This document shows, piece by piece, positions 22,879 to 30,326 of a stretch of 47,133 nt of DNA. Every line of letters begins with the position of its first letter. Position 1 is the stretch's first letter. Below the pieces are notes generated by a model. That model saw only the letters and a list, made by a program, of their open reading frames with translations. It did no database searches and had not been told where the DNA came from. Made by a program: the position numbers and the translations under genes. Source of the DNA: Candidatus Uhrbacteria bacterium (GTDB taxonomy: Bacteria > Patescibacteriota > Patescibacteriia > UBA9934); NCBI GenBank assembly GCA_903848275.1, contig CAINGB010000010.1, positions 1-47,133 of the forward strand, given 5' to 3'.

Positions 22879-24592
22879 AGGTATTGGTTGAACGCTGAGA
22901 ATCGAAGATTTGCACGTATTCTGGGCTACTCGTCAGCAACTCTTGGTGTGTTCCCTTGGCTAGAATTTCACCTTCCATCAGCAAGATAATCTGGTCGTAA
23001 TGTTCCACTGGTGCAATCTTCTGCGTAATCGAGATAAGTGTCAGGCCAGGATAATTCTTAGCCACATTGGCCAAAATCTTGCGCTCCGTCTGAGCGTCAA
23101 CACGGGCTGTGAAGTCGTCCAAGAACAAGATCTTCGGGTTGAGTGCCAAAGCTCGAGCCAACATAATACGTTGCTTCTGACCGCCCGAGAGGGAACTACC
23201 GCGTTCTGAAACCATGGTCTCCAAGCCCTGCGGCAAAGCCTGAATGAAGTCGTCCAACTCCGCCGTTTGGATAGCTTTTTGCAAGGATTCGTCGGTCACT
23301 GTTTTGCTAAAGGCGATGTTCTCGCGCACCGTGGTATTGAACAGCACGCTGTCCTGAAAGACCAAACCAATTTGCGGGTAGAACGACGCTCGCTCATACT
23401 CGGCTAATTGATGACCATCATAAGCAACCTCACCACTCTTGGCCGTAATCAAGCCCGTCATCACGTTCAGTAATTGCGTCTTACCAGCCGCTGTTGGTCC
23501 AATAATCGCCGTCTTGGTACCGGGCATAATCGTAAACGAAGCATTATCAAGCGCCATGCGTTCGCCATACTGCACGCTGACATTCTTGACTTCAATCAAG
23601 CCAGTCAGCGGCTCCGCTATCGTACCAGCGTCAACTTCATCTGGCGACTCAGTAATTTCGCGAATACGCACATAGCTCGCGTCGGCCTGCGCGATGATGT
23701 TGCTCATAAAGCCGAGCACCAACACCGGGAAGATGAGAATCGCAATATAGCTGGTGAACGCGGCGAAGTCACCGAGCGTCAAGCTGCCCTTCGTGACGTA
23801 GTAACCACCGAGCGTCACCACCGCTAAAGTACCCAAGCTCGACACGAAAGTAATGACCGGAATCATGAAAGAGAACAGTTTAAGAATACCGACGCCGATG
23901 TCGCGTGCCTCAGCGTTGGCCGCCTTAAACTTCACGTCTTCAAAACTGCGGGAGTCGAGTACTCGAATCAGCGCCGCACCCAAAATACTTTCGCCAATAA
24001 CTTTATTCAGCCAGTCAATCACTTCGCGACTCTTTTTAAACAAGGTACGAACTTTGCGCAAAATCACAAAGAACGTCCCGCCGATAATCGGAATAATCGT
24101 CAGTACTACCAAGGCCAAGCGCCAGTCAATACTCAGCAAAATAATCGCGCCACCAATAATAATGACGACGGAGGAAGCGATGGAAACGACCGCCTGCGCT
24201 ACGAACATCTTGATTGCATCGATATCGGACGTGATATTCGTCAGCAACGTCGCCGCTTTCTTATCCTCAATAAACCGATAGCTCTGCCGGGAAATCTTGC
24301 TCACTAATTGTATCCGTAAATCTCTGGCGACTTTTTCGGATGCGAAAGTCTGCACGATACTTTGCAAATAAGTGAAAATAAAAATACCTAAGCTGAAGGC
24401 CGTGAACTGTATAATTAAATTTGGAGTACTCAGGCTGCCGCGCATGAAGCTATCAATCACGCCGCTCACCAGCTTTGGTAAAAACAATGTCAACACATTG
24501 GCTACTAGTGCCAATAGAATCAAACCAGCAATCATTTTGCGGTATGGCCCAAGCAGACTGAAGACGGAAGGTTTTTTTACTTGTTCATTCAT
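22862..24592 (-). CDS. ABC exporter half-transporter, degenerate NBD partner
   Basis: The start is placed at the ATG at 24592 (MNEQVKKPSVFSLLGPYRKM); an in-frame ATG 60 nt upstream would add a hydrophobic stretch inside a terminator hairpin and is unlikely. Six membrane helices precede the NBD. The Walker A is GPTAAGKTQ and the signature LSGGQKQR is canonical. The Walker B is LFLDDFTARVD, with Asp where the catalytic Glu should be, and the H-loop His is Gln (ISITQKIAP). This is the degenerate half of a heterodimeric exporter with the product of the next gene. A TATAAT (24612-24617, minus strand) lies about 20 nt before the start. Confidence 0.9.
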   Translation of the reverse strand: MNEQVKKPSVFSLLGPYRKMIAGLILLALVANVLTLFLPKLVSGVIDSFMRGSLSTPNLIIQFTAFSLGIFIFTYLQSIVQTFASEKVARDLRIQLVSKISRQSYRFIEDKKAATLLTNITSDIDAIKMFVAQAVVSIASSVVIIIGGAIILLSIDWRLALVVLTIIPIIGGTFFVILRKVRTLFKKSREVIDWLNKVIGESILGAALIRVLDSRSFEDVKFKAANAEARDIGVGILKLFSFMIPVITFVSSLGTLAVVTLGGYYVTKGSLTLGDFAAFTSYIAILIFPVLVLGFMSNIIAQADASYVRIREITESPDEVDAGTIAEPLTGLIEVKNVSVQYGERMALDNASFTIMPGTKTAIIGPTAAGKTQLLNVMTGLITAKSGEVAYDGHQLAEYERASFYPQIGLVFQDSVLFNTTVRENIAFSKTVTDESLQKAIQTAELDDFIQALPQGLETMVSERGSSLSGGQKQRIMLARALALNPKILFLDDFTARVDAQTERKILANVAKNYPGLTLISITQKIAPVEHYDQIILLMEGEILAKGTHQELLTSSPEYVQIFDSQRSTNTYELRA

Positions 24593-24611
24593 AGATACGC
24601 ACCATCTTACC

Positions 24612-24617
24612 ATTATA
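24612..24617 (-). promoter_or_regulatory. -10 box for the ABC operon
   Basis: TATAAT on the minus strand, giving a leader of roughly 13 nt before the ATG at 24592. No good -35 is visible. It sits inside the region ending the upstream gene. Confidence 0.45.
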
Positions 24618-24625
24618 AATGTGAA

Positions 24626-24680
24626 GATGACCACCGCTCGCGCGATGGTCATCCACGGTGTAGCCGAGAGCTTCGGCTAC
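24626..24680 (-). terminator. two hairpins ending the 24698 gene
   Basis: GTAGCCGA/TCGGCTAC (24660-24680) and GATGACCA/TGGTCATC (24626-24653) follow the stop on the minus strand. The second is followed by TTCACATTTAT, a weak U-rich tract. Confidence 0.55.
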
Positions 24681-24697
24681 GGGTCACGGGGTGGTCG

Positions 24698-25192
24698 TCA
24701 CCGCGGCTGACAGTCGCCGTCCTGCAGCACCAGGCAGCGGGCCTGGATGTTGGTGCCGCAGTTGATCCGCGTATCGGCGTTGATGTCGGCGTAGGTGCCA
24801 AGCAACGTCGTCCAGTTGGTGTTGACGCCGACCTGGTCGATGCAGTCGTTGAGGTGGACTACATGTAGGCTGCCATCATTCAGCACCTCGACGACGTCAC
24901 CCCAGCGGGTCTGCGGATCGGTCGGCGCGTACACCTCCTTGATCTCGTACGTCTCCCGTCCGTTCTTCGAGGTATCGACGCCTTCGAAGTACCGATGGAG
25001 GACATGCTTGTCGACCGGCGCTGTTGGTGCAGTCGGCGGCTGGGGAGCGGGGGTCGTGTCGGCGAACAGGCTGTTGTAGCCGCTGATGATCTTCTCGCGC
25101 ACCAGGTCGGGCGTTATGCCAACGACCACGATAGTTGAGATGGTGGCCAGGCCTGCTGCCAGACCCAGGATATTGCGGAGGGTATGGTTCAT
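24698..25192 (-). CDS. G+C-rich membrane-anchored protein of unknown function
   Basis: 164 residues from the ATG at 25192, chosen because AAAGGAG lies 6 nt upstream; the longer frame has no such site. An N-terminal hydrophobic segment (~8-27, ILGLAAGLATISTIVVVGI) is followed by a P/T-rich spacer (~45-60) and an exported domain of ~100 residues with four cysteines (NDCIDQVG, RINCGTN, QARCLV, DGDCQPR) that could form two disulfides. I do not recognise the family. Base composition and promoter type match the lipoprotein island, not the neighbouring ABC and ribosomal genes. Confidence 0.7.
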   Translation of the reverse strand: MNHTLRNILGLAAGLATISTIVVVGITPDLVREKIISGYNSLFADTTPAPQPPTAPTAPVDKHVLHRYFEGVDTSKNGRETYEIKEVYAPTDPQTRWGDVVEVLNDGSLHVVHLNDCIDQVGVNTNWTTLLGTYADINADTRINCGTNIQARCLVLQDGDCQPR

Positions 25193-25248
25193 GTCTTCTC
25201 CTTTGAGAAGTCCCAAGTCAGGCGGACATCGCCTCGACTGGACCGAAC

Positions 25249-25277
25249 AATATAGCAAAAATCAGCAAAATAGTCAA
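25249..25277 (-). promoter_or_regulatory. strong sigma70-type promoter of the 24698 gene
   Basis: TTGACT (25272-25277), exactly 17 bp, then TATATT (25249-25254), with TTTTTGC before the -10, read on the minus strand. Confidence 0.85.
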
Positions 25278-25295
25278 TTTGCCGTATCCGCACAA

Positions 25296-25328
25296 CAAAA
25301 AAAGACGAAGCCTCTCAGCCCCGTCTTT
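25296..25328 (-). terminator. Rho-independent terminator of infC-rpmI-rplT
   Basis: An 11-bp stem AAAGACGGGGC/GCTTCGTCTTT (two wobbles) followed by Ts on the minus strand, 15 nt after the rplT stop. Confidence 0.88.
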
Positions 25329-25342
25329 CTCTAAATCCTCAA

Positions 25343-25687
25343 TTATTTGCTAGCAGCGACTACCTTGCCAAAAATGGTTGGGTGCTTTTCGGCGAGCACA
25401 GCCATGACTTTGCGGTCGATGGTGATGTTGGCCTTCTTAAGCATGTCGATGAAACGTGAGTAGGACAGGCCGTATTCACGCACAGCGGCGTTGATTTTGA
25501 TGGTCCACAAGTTGCGGAAAGTGCGCTTCTTGGCGCGGCGATCGCGGAAAGCGTAGACACCAGCCTTCAACATGGCCGGGCGGGCCAAACGGATCTTATT
25601 CTTACGACCCCACTTGTAACCCTTAACACGAGCTAAGAGGTTGCTGCGGCGTTTTGTATGTTGTGTACCTCGTTTTACGCGTGGCAT
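25343..25687 (-). CDS. rplT: 50S ribosomal protein L20
   Basis: 114 residues, basic, with the family start MPRVKRGTQHTKRRSNLLARVKGYKWGR split across the RNA-binding N-terminal tail, and RNLWTIKINAAVREYGLSYSRFI in the globular part. L20 is an early-assembly 23S rRNA binder and in many bacteria represses its own operon. It starts 5 nt after rpmI in the standard infC-rpmI-rplT order, and a strong terminator follows. Confidence 0.98.
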   Translation of the reverse strand: MPRVKRGTQHTKRRSNLLARVKGYKWGRKNKIRLARPAMLKAGVYAFRDRRAKKRTFRNLWTIKINAAVREYGLSYSRFIDMLKKANITIDRKVMAVLAEKHPTIFGKVVAASK

Positions 25688-25692
25688 AGGGC

Positions 25693-25899
25693 TTATTTAA
25701 CGTGATTATGGTAGGGGAGAAGGGCAGAAATACCCTTGCGGACGGTGCGGGTCAAAGTCACGTCAGTGCGCTTGTTGCGGGTTACTTTACCCGGTTCGCG
25801 TGAGTTGAAGTGGCTTTGGCCGGCCTTACGCTTCTTCATTTTACCAGTTTTGGTAATAGCGATGCGCTTGGCTGAGGCTTTATGAGTCTTAAGGGCCAT
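25693..25899 (-). CDS. rpmI: 50S ribosomal protein L35
   Basis: 68 residues, very basic, with the family features KTHKASAKRIAITKTGKMKKRKAG and the C-terminal LLPYHNHVK. It is the middle gene of the infC-rpmI-rplT operon, 62 nt after infC. Confidence 0.97.
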   Translation of the reverse strand: MALKTHKASAKRIAITKTGKMKKRKAGQSHFNSREPGKVTRNKRTDVTLTRTVRKGISALLPYHNHVK

Positions 25900-25961
25900 A
25901 AATGTATTGGGAATAGAATGGGCGAAGTCTATGTTATTTATGTAATTTGGTCAAGCACCAA

Positions 25962-26516
25962 TTAGGAGTTACGCGCCAAAATCATGTGAATCTTACCGTC
26001 CTGGTTCTTGAGTGGGGACTCCACCTTCACGTCGTAGCTTTCTTTTAACTTAGCAACGAAGGCGTCAAACACCTCTTTCGCCTTGTCAAAGTGGGCTCGT
26101 TCGCGACCACGGAGAATCATTTCCGCCTTAATCTTGTCGCCCTTCTCAAAGAATTTCTTGCCTTGCTCGACGCGGATGTCCAAGTCGCCGACACCAATTC
26201 TCATCGTGAGGCGGATACCCTTGGTCTCCACCTCCTTACTCTGGGCGCGCTGTTTGCGGGCTTCCTTTTCCTTCTGGTATTTAAAGTGGCTGGCGTCGGC
26301 GAACTTACACACCGGTGGTTCGGCCTTTGGCGACACCTCAATCAAGTCGAGGCCACGCTCAGCTGCCAGGGCCACAGCCTTAGCCACGGTCAAAATGCCA
26401 AGCGGCACACCGTTTTCGTCCACCACGCGTACCTCTGGGACGTCAATTTTCATGTTGACGCGGTACTCGGCGACGTTATATTTGGGTTTTCGTTGACGAT
26501 GACGGTGTATGCGCAT
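25962..26516 (-). CDS. infC: translation initiation factor IF-3
   Basis: IF-3 binds the 30S subunit and checks start-codon pairing. The 184 residues show the N-domain (VRVVDENGVPLGILTVAKAVALA, LIEVSPKAEPPVCKFAD), the basic linker (KYQKEKEARKQRAQSKEVETK) and the C-domain (RLTMRIGVGDLDIRVEQGKKF, EMILRGRERAH). An N-terminal basic extension (RIHRHRQRKPKYN) precedes the usual start of the domain. ATG is the start codon, unlike the AUU of E. coli, so the classic start-codon autoregulation is not evident. A GAGG lies 12 nt upstream. Confidence 0.97.
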   Translation of the reverse strand: MRIHRHRQRKPKYNVAEYRVNMKIDVPEVRVVDENGVPLGILTVAKAVALAAERGLDLIEVSPKAEPPVCKFADASHFKYQKEKEARKQRAQSKEVETKGIRLTMRIGVGDLDIRVEQGKKFFEKGDKIKAEMILRGRERAHFDKAKEVFDAFVAKLKESYDVKVESPLKNQDGKIHMILARNS

Positions 26517-26554
26517 GGCTTCGGGGTTGCCTCGAATAAATATATCTCGCCATT

Positions 26555-26583
26555 ACAGTAGCATAATTGGGCTAATAATTCAA
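26555..26583 (-). promoter_or_regulatory. promoter of infC-rpmI-rplT
   Basis: TTGAAT (26578-26583), 17 bp, TACTGT (26555-26560) with TGC before the -10, read on the minus strand. The leader would be about 30 nt. Confidence 0.65.
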
Positions 26584-26779
26584 GTGTTTGCCCAACTTTT
26601 ACCCACAACCCAGGCCAAAACGGCCCTAAAATCATTCTTATAGTTGACCAATCGTCAGCCGCCAGGCAACATGGCATCCGTGCCAGTCCTGTGACTCCTC
26701 GATGATTCTCATATCATAGGCCAAGAGAAGGCGACACTCTTAGCCGGCAGGATTTGCACCCTCTTCTCAACCCTCTAAC

Positions 26780-26819
26780 CGAGACGCGCCTCACCTGGGG
26801 CCCGTCTCGCTTCTTTTTT
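26780..26819 (+). terminator. plus-strand terminator between infC and the toxin gene
   Basis: CGAGACG/CGTCTCG with a G+C-rich loop, followed by CTTCTTTTTTA on the plus strand. The genes on both sides run leftward, so this would end an unrecognised plus-strand transcript. 26600-26780 holds no gene I can support. Confidence 0.6.
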
Positions 26820-27084
26820 AATCTCGTTTATACACGCTCGGATGACGTCCGATGTCGATCAGTTTTACTGACTGGTCGTCTTGCACCTCAAATTTGACTC
26901 GATAATCACCGGTCACTGAAAACGATCTTAAGCCGAGCAGATTACCAGTCAGTGGATGGTTCTCTAAAACTCGATCAAACGGATTCTGCCTGAACATTTC
27001 AATCCGAACTTCAAATCTCGCCTGTATCTTGGTCGGTAATTTGGCAAAACTTTTATCAAAGACCTTCGTAGAAAATATCCGCAC
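26818..27084 (-). CDS. type II toxin, RelE/ParE superfamily
   Basis: 88 residues with the compact RelE/ParE/YafQ pattern: MRIFSTKVFDKSFAKLPTK at the start, NPFDRVLENHPLTGNLLGLRSFSVTGDYRVKFEV in the core and LIDIGRHPSVY at the end. RelE-type members cut mRNA on the ribosome and ParE-type members poison gyrase; HPLTG and the final H-x-x-x-Y suggest the RelE/YafQ side. It starts 1 nt after the antitoxin gene, the usual arrangement. Confidence 0.88.
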   Translation of the reverse strand: MRIFSTKVFDKSFAKLPTKIQARFEVRIEMFRQNPFDRVLENHPLTGNLLGLRSFSVTGDYRVKFEVQDDQSVKLIDIGRHPSVYKRD

Positions 27085-27085
27085 A

Positions 27086-27340
27086 CTACTTTCTTAAATG
27101 CTTCATTAAGGCTTTAGTAGTGGTAAACGGTCCGCTTACTTCGTCTTCAGCAGCGATTCGCAATAAGCGAATCTCCTCGGCCACCGTTAAACCATTAGCA
27201 GTCACCACCGCTAGCTCACTATTCATCTCCTTTGTCAGCAACATTTTAATATAAGCTGACGTGTTAATACCTTTATTCGCCGCCAAAGTCTGCAGAGTAT
27301 CACGAAACTTCACGTCAGTCTTGAACGATACGGTTGGCAT
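27086..27340 (-). CDS. RelB/DinJ-like antitoxin
   Basis: 84 residues with an N-terminal ribbon-helix-helix region (MPTVSFKTDVKFRDTLQTLAANKGINTSAYIKMLL) for dimerisation and DNA binding, and a C-terminal tail (TTTKALMKHLRK) expected to wrap the toxin. It is first in the operon. An inverted repeat over the promoter is the probable operator for autoregulation. Confidence 0.85.
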   Translation of the reverse strand: MPTVSFKTDVKFRDTLQTLAANKGINTSAYIKMLLTKEMNSELAVVTANGLTVAEEIRLLRIAAEDEVSGPFTTTKALMKHLRK

Positions 27341-27343
27341 AAA

Positions 27344-27370
27344 AGTATATTTAGTCTTACTAAGTATACT
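27344..27370. promoter_or_regulatory. operator of the toxin-antitoxin operon
   Basis: 12-bp arms AGTATATTTAGT and ACTAAGTATACT, one mismatch, 3-nt spacer. It overlaps the -10 region, as expected for repression by a ribbon-helix-helix antitoxin. Confidence 0.7.
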
Positions 27371-27392
27371 TTAATCTCTATAGCCTAGTCAA
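27363..27392 (-). promoter_or_regulatory. promoter of the toxin-antitoxin operon
   Basis: TTGACT (27387-27392), 18 bp, TATACT (27363-27368) on the minus strand. Confidence 0.7.
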
Positions 27393-27396
27393 TCAA

Positions 27397-27909
27397 CTAA
27401 TCCTTAAAATTCTCCACGAAATACTTCAGCACCGGCAACTGAACAGGGAATACGCTTTCTGGCTTCTCCTCGACGATAGCTCTTAACTCTTCAAGCGACA
27501 CCCACCGTGGGTCCCTCGCCTCGCTTTCTTGAATCTTAACCTCACCAGTCACCTCGCACAGAAAAACAAAACCTATCCACGGTAAACCATTATTAGTTGC
27601 CAGCACTTGTTGGCAAATATAAGGTTTAAAAGCAAAGGCCTGATCATTAGCTCTCGGTTCAACGATTTCCCCGTGATAATCATCCACCAACCGCACAACA
27701 TCCAAATTTGTCTCCTCTTTGATCTCTCGCCGCAAAGTCTCGTAAACATTCTCGTAGGGTTCGATTGCTCCTGCTGGAATCTCGAGCATTCAAGAATAGG
27801 TTGGACTCACTAACGGCTTCCATCTTGTTTGTAGGTAAATTTGCGTCGACCCTTCTTCTTTGCGTATAAGTATCGCAGAAATGATTGCTCTTGGTTGTTC
27901 GTCGGTCAT
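27397..27909 (-). pseudogene. Nudix hydrolase interrupted by an in-frame TGA
   Basis: Translating from the ATG at 27909 gives MTDEQPRAIISAILIRKEEG ... KPLVSPTYS, then TGA (27790-27792), then MLEIPAGAIEPYENVYETLR in the same frame. The stop takes the place where Nudix proteins usually have glycine (YSGxLEIPGG). The Nudix box follows as G-x5-E-x7-REIKEETN, with the last conserved G changed to N. A GGA to TGA change would explain the break. Other genes here end normally at TGA, so recoding is unlikely. The adjoining ATG allows restart, giving a 130-residue product that lacks the first strands. It could also be a sequencing error. Family reaction: hydrolysis of nucleoside diphosphate-linked compounds. 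Confidence 0.75.
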
Positions 27910-28186
27910 ATTATTAAAAGAAACCTGTAATCAAGATTTTTTAATGTTGCCTCAATCTGCACCTTAAGCTGAGCTTTACCGTTGCCACCCTTTAAACATT
28001 CTTCGCGACGTTTAGCCTCTTGTTCGGTCAGGTAAGCTTCATGATATATGAGCTTCAGCGGTCGACGATATTTGTGGCCGTCACCTCTCCAGCTTCATGG
28101 AGAGCGAATCTATGCTGGATATCTTTCGTATAACCAACATAAAGCATGCCGTCTTTTTGGCTAAATAAAACATAGGTGAAAAACAT
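27906..28186 (-). pseudogene. GIY-YIG nuclease-domain protein (UPF0213-like), frameshifted
   Basis: Starts MFFTYVLFSQKDGMLYVGYTKDIQHRF (the split GIY-YIG motif is YV...YVGYT) and runs to LHEAGE. The rest, RGDGHKYRRPLKLIYHEAYL ... KRREECLKGGNGKAQLK, lies in another frame, so one base is missing or two added near 28090. The uncorrected frame stops at 28055. Corrected length is ~94 residues, normal for the family. Its stop overlaps the Nudix ATG (ATGA). Family members are small DNA nucleases of poorly known role. Both genes of this pair are broken. Confidence 0.8.
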
Positions 28187-28188
28187 AC

Positions 28189-28208
28189 TTTTGTATTATA
28201 ATACAAAA
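28189..28208. promoter_or_regulatory. 20-bp perfect palindrome with a TATAAT at its centre
   Basis: Half-site TTTTGTATTA plus its complement, directly before the GIY-YIG ATG at 28186. It contains a -10 box for leftward transcription and could be an operator. Confidence 0.6.
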
Positions 28209-28276
28209 CCAGCCGTCCCAGAATATTCAGGGCGACTGGCGTTGTTTGCCGAATTGAGCTCGACAGAGCGTAGGTG

Positions 28277-28291
28277 GCCAGCTCAGCTGGC
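28277..28291. repeat. single 15-bp AGCT-centred palindrome
   Basis: Arm GCCAGCT, centre C; the same design as the second hairpin of the double-palindrome element that follows 38 bp later. Confidence 0.6.
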
Positions 28292-28328
28292 TCACCCTCG
28301 CTGAGCCAATGTTATTTGTTGTCGAGTC

Positions 28329-28375
28329 AGGAAAGCTGAGCTTTCCTCGCATACCGACAACCGAGCTCAGCTCGG
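28329..28375. repeat. double-palindrome element, copy 2, at the tmRNA 3' end
   Basis: A 19-bp hairpin (arm AGGAAAGCT, centre G), spacer CGCATACCGACAA, then a 15-bp hairpin (arm CCGAGCT, centre C). Outer TTGTCG (28319-28324) can pair with CGACAA inside the spacer. It begins 2 bp past the mature end of tmRNA and may shape its transcript end. Confidence 0.8.
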
Positions 28376-28376
28376 G

Positions 28377-28777
28377 TGGATCTGGTGGGAGTTGAACCCA
28401 CGTCTGACAGGCATAATCGCAGAGCTTGTTACAAGCATGTCTAAGCTTAATGTTCATGCCGTGGCTAAAAGCTTAGCCAAATACCACGGACCATGTTCCT
28501 ATCCAACGGTTGCGGCTTAGTGATAGGAGAACTAAGCAACCGAGCTAATCTTTATAACACGCGGATCCCAAAGGTTAGCACTTCGGGGCGCATGGGTGAC
28601 ACGCTTACGCGGTGACCAAGGAGAGTGAAGGAGCAGCGGCGAAGACTTTCGCGGCTGAGGCCTTTACCCATGAGAAGGTGTTGGCATTTCTCGATTGCCT
28701 CAGGTGGTGACGCAGTCTGAGACATCTGCGGCTTGACTCTTTTGACCATGGTCCCGCCATCGAAACCGGGCAGACCC
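28377..28777 (-). ncRNA. ssrA: transfer-messenger RNA (tmRNA)
   Basis: About 401 nt. The 5' GGGTCTG pairs with 3' CAGATCC and includes the G3-U70 wobble that marks alanine acceptors. The T-arm is GTGGGTTCAACTCCCAC, and the 5' tRNA-like half continues with GGTTTCGATGGCGGGACC. CCA is not fully encoded (ACCC follows). tmRNA with SmpB frees ribosomes stalled on broken mRNA and tags the product for proteolysis. The tag frame is uncertain; one candidate reads A-K-V-F-A-A-A-P-S-L-S-L-V-T-A up to a TAA at 28605-28607. The 5' end overlaps the smpB stop codon by one base. Confidence 0.95.
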
Positions 28778-29235
28778 TAATCTTCTTTCATACGTTGACG
28801 AATCTCGCGGTCGAGGTCCTTTGCCTTGATGGAATCACGCTTTTCGTAAGCGTGTTTCCCGCGGGCGAGGGCGAACTCGAGCTTCACAAGATTCCCTTTA
28901 GTATATACCGAAACAGGCACAATAGTCAACCTTTCTGCCTCATTTTTACCGCGAAGTTTATTGATTTCTTTGCGGTTTACTAGCACCTTCCGGTCCTGCG
29001 TCGGACTGTAGCCAAGTTGGACGCCAGCCGCGGCATACGGCCCAATGTGCATGCCATGAATAATCAGCTCGCCACCTTTACGGCTGTTCTTCACGTCGAG
29101 GAACGCGCCCTTCAGGTTGACGTGACCCATTTTAGCCGCCTTCACTTCGGCTCCCGTCAACACTAAACCACCCTCGAATTTATCGAGTAAGGTGAAGTCG
29201 TAGAGCGCTCGGGCATTTTTAGCGAGTTGTGGCAT
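28777..29235 (-). CDS. smpB: SsrA-binding protein SmpB
   Basis: 152 residues with the family blocks NARALYDFTLLDKFEGGLVL, TGAEVKAAKMGHVNLKGAF, GPYAAAGVQLGYSPTQDRK, LVNRKEINKL and the C-terminal basic tail KAKDLDREIRQRMKED, which enters the mRNA channel. SmpB delivers tmRNA to stalled ribosomes. The stop codon abuts the tmRNA 5' end, so one primary transcript probably carries both, with processing releasing tmRNA. Divergent from the transporter gene at 29267. Confidence 0.97.
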   Translation of the reverse strand: MPQLAKNARALYDFTLLDKFEGGLVLTGAEVKAAKMGHVNLKGAFLDVKNSRKGGELIIHGMHIGPYAAAGVQLGYSPTQDRKVLVNRKEINKLRGKNEAERLTIVPVSVYTKGNLVKLEFALARGKHAYEKRDSIKAKDLDREIRQRMKED

Positions 29236-29251
29236 AGGTCTTTTGTTGTGC

Positions 29252-29257
29252 TATACT
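29252..29257 (+). promoter_or_regulatory. extended -10 promoter of the 29267-33266 operon
   Basis: TATACT preceded by GTGC. Initiation about 7 nt downstream would fall 2-4 nt before the ATG at 29267, suggesting a leaderless mRNA. Confidence 0.55.
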
Positions 29258-29266
29258 AGCAGCAAT

Positions 29267-30325
29267 ATGGCAGCTCGAAAAGAGATGAAAATAATCACTA
29301 TCTCAACCGGTACCTTGCTGCGGGCAGTTCTCATCGTTCTCGCCCTCGGCGTGCTCTACTTAATTCGCGACATCGTCGGCCTCTTTTTGGTGGCCGTCCT
29401 CATCTCCGTGCTCATCGATCCGTTAGCTGACAAACTGCAACGCGTCGGCCTGCCTCGTGGTTTCGCCGTGGCTCTCATTTACTTGGTCGGTATCGCTGCC
29501 TTGGTGGGCATTCTCATTCTCATGGTGCCACCGCTCATCAGCGAATTCAGTCAGCTCATGGTCACCTTCGCCCCCTTGCTCGAGCATTCACCATTTGCTG
29601 GCATCGATAAGATTTTTACCAGCAGCTCCTTCTCGCAGGGCTTCGGGACCATTGCCAGCACCATTCAACAAGCCGGTCTGCTTCGCTCCATCCCGCAACT
29701 CGCCGGCCTCGCCACCGGTGCCTTTGGTGGCATTCTCGGTATCTTCGTCATTCTCGTGCTCGCTTACTACATGGTGGCCCAGGAGAACATCCTCCGTCGC
29801 GGCATTGCCCAGCTTGCCCCCGCCGAGTATCAACCCTTTGTCAGCCAACTCTTCAATAAACTACGCGATAAGTTGGGCTACTGGCTCCGTGGTCAACTGC
29901 TCATCATGTTCGTTATTGGTCTCCTCGACTTTATCGCCCTCTCCGTTCTCGGCATTCCTTACGCTCTCGTCCTGGCCCTCTTTGCCGCCTTGGTGGAAGT
30001 CGTCCCATTCATTGGGCCTAACGTTTCCGTTCTCCCGGCCATCGTCATCGCCTTCTCAGTTTCCCCGGTTCACGCCATTCTTGTTACCGCCGCCTACTTT
30101 GTCATTCAGCAAATTGAAAGCAACTTCCTAGCCCCAAAAATCATGCAAAAAGCCACCGGTCTCAATCCTATCGTCGTCATCCTGGCTATCCTGATTGGTT
30201 TCGAGCTGGGTGGCACGCTTGGCTTGCAGGGGAGCTTCATTGGTGCTTTACTCGCCATTCCAGTCGCGATGATCTGTTCGGTCTTTATTAACGAAGTCTT
30301 CCGTAATCCGTCAGTAAACGAATAA
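29267..30325 (+). CDS. AI-2E family transporter (TqsA/PerM-like)
   Basis: 352 residues from ATG 29267; an ATG at 29243 lies upstream of the likely transcription start. About eight membrane helices: two or three near the N-terminus (GTLLRAVLIVLALGVLYLIR, GLFLVAVLISVLIDPLADKL, VALIYLVGIAALVGILILMV), a long soluble loop (~85-145) and a C-terminal set including VVPFIGPNVSVLPA and the family signature IQQIESNFLAPKIMQKATGL. The family exports small molecules or ions (AI-2, sodium/proton); substrate unknown. First gene of a tightly packed five-gene operon. Confidence 0.92.
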   Translation: MAARKEMKIITISTGTLLRAVLIVLALGVLYLIRDIVGLFLVAVLISVLIDPLADKLQRVGLPRGFAVALIYLVGIAALVGILILMVPPLISEFSQLMVTFAPLLEHSPFAGIDKIFTSSSFSQGFGTIASTIQQAGLLRSIPQLAGLATGAFGGILGIFVILVLAYYMVAQENILRRGIAQLAPAEYQPFVSQLFNKLRDKLGYWLRGQLLIMFVIGLLDFIALSVLGIPYALVLALFAALVEVVPFIGPNVSVLPAIVIAFSVSPVHAILVTAAYFVIQQIESNFLAPKIMQKATGLNPIVVILAILIGFELGGTLGLQGSFIGALLAIPVAMICSVFINEVFRNPSVNE

Positions 30326-30326
30326 T

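Noticed and set aside
26720-26810. tRNA-like T-arm (GGTGCAAATCC) on the minus strand
   Set aside because: No acceptor stem, anticodon arm or proper T-loop TTC; the stem present is a terminator.
27397-27909. TGA read as glycine (recoded code 25) in the Nudix gene
   Set aside because: Other genes in the window end at TGA, some with ATGA overlaps (31502, 42589, 24698), so a nonsense mutation or sequence error is simpler.
28552-28749. 65-residue minus-strand frame
   Set aside because: It lies entirely inside tmRNA and does not match a tag reading frame.
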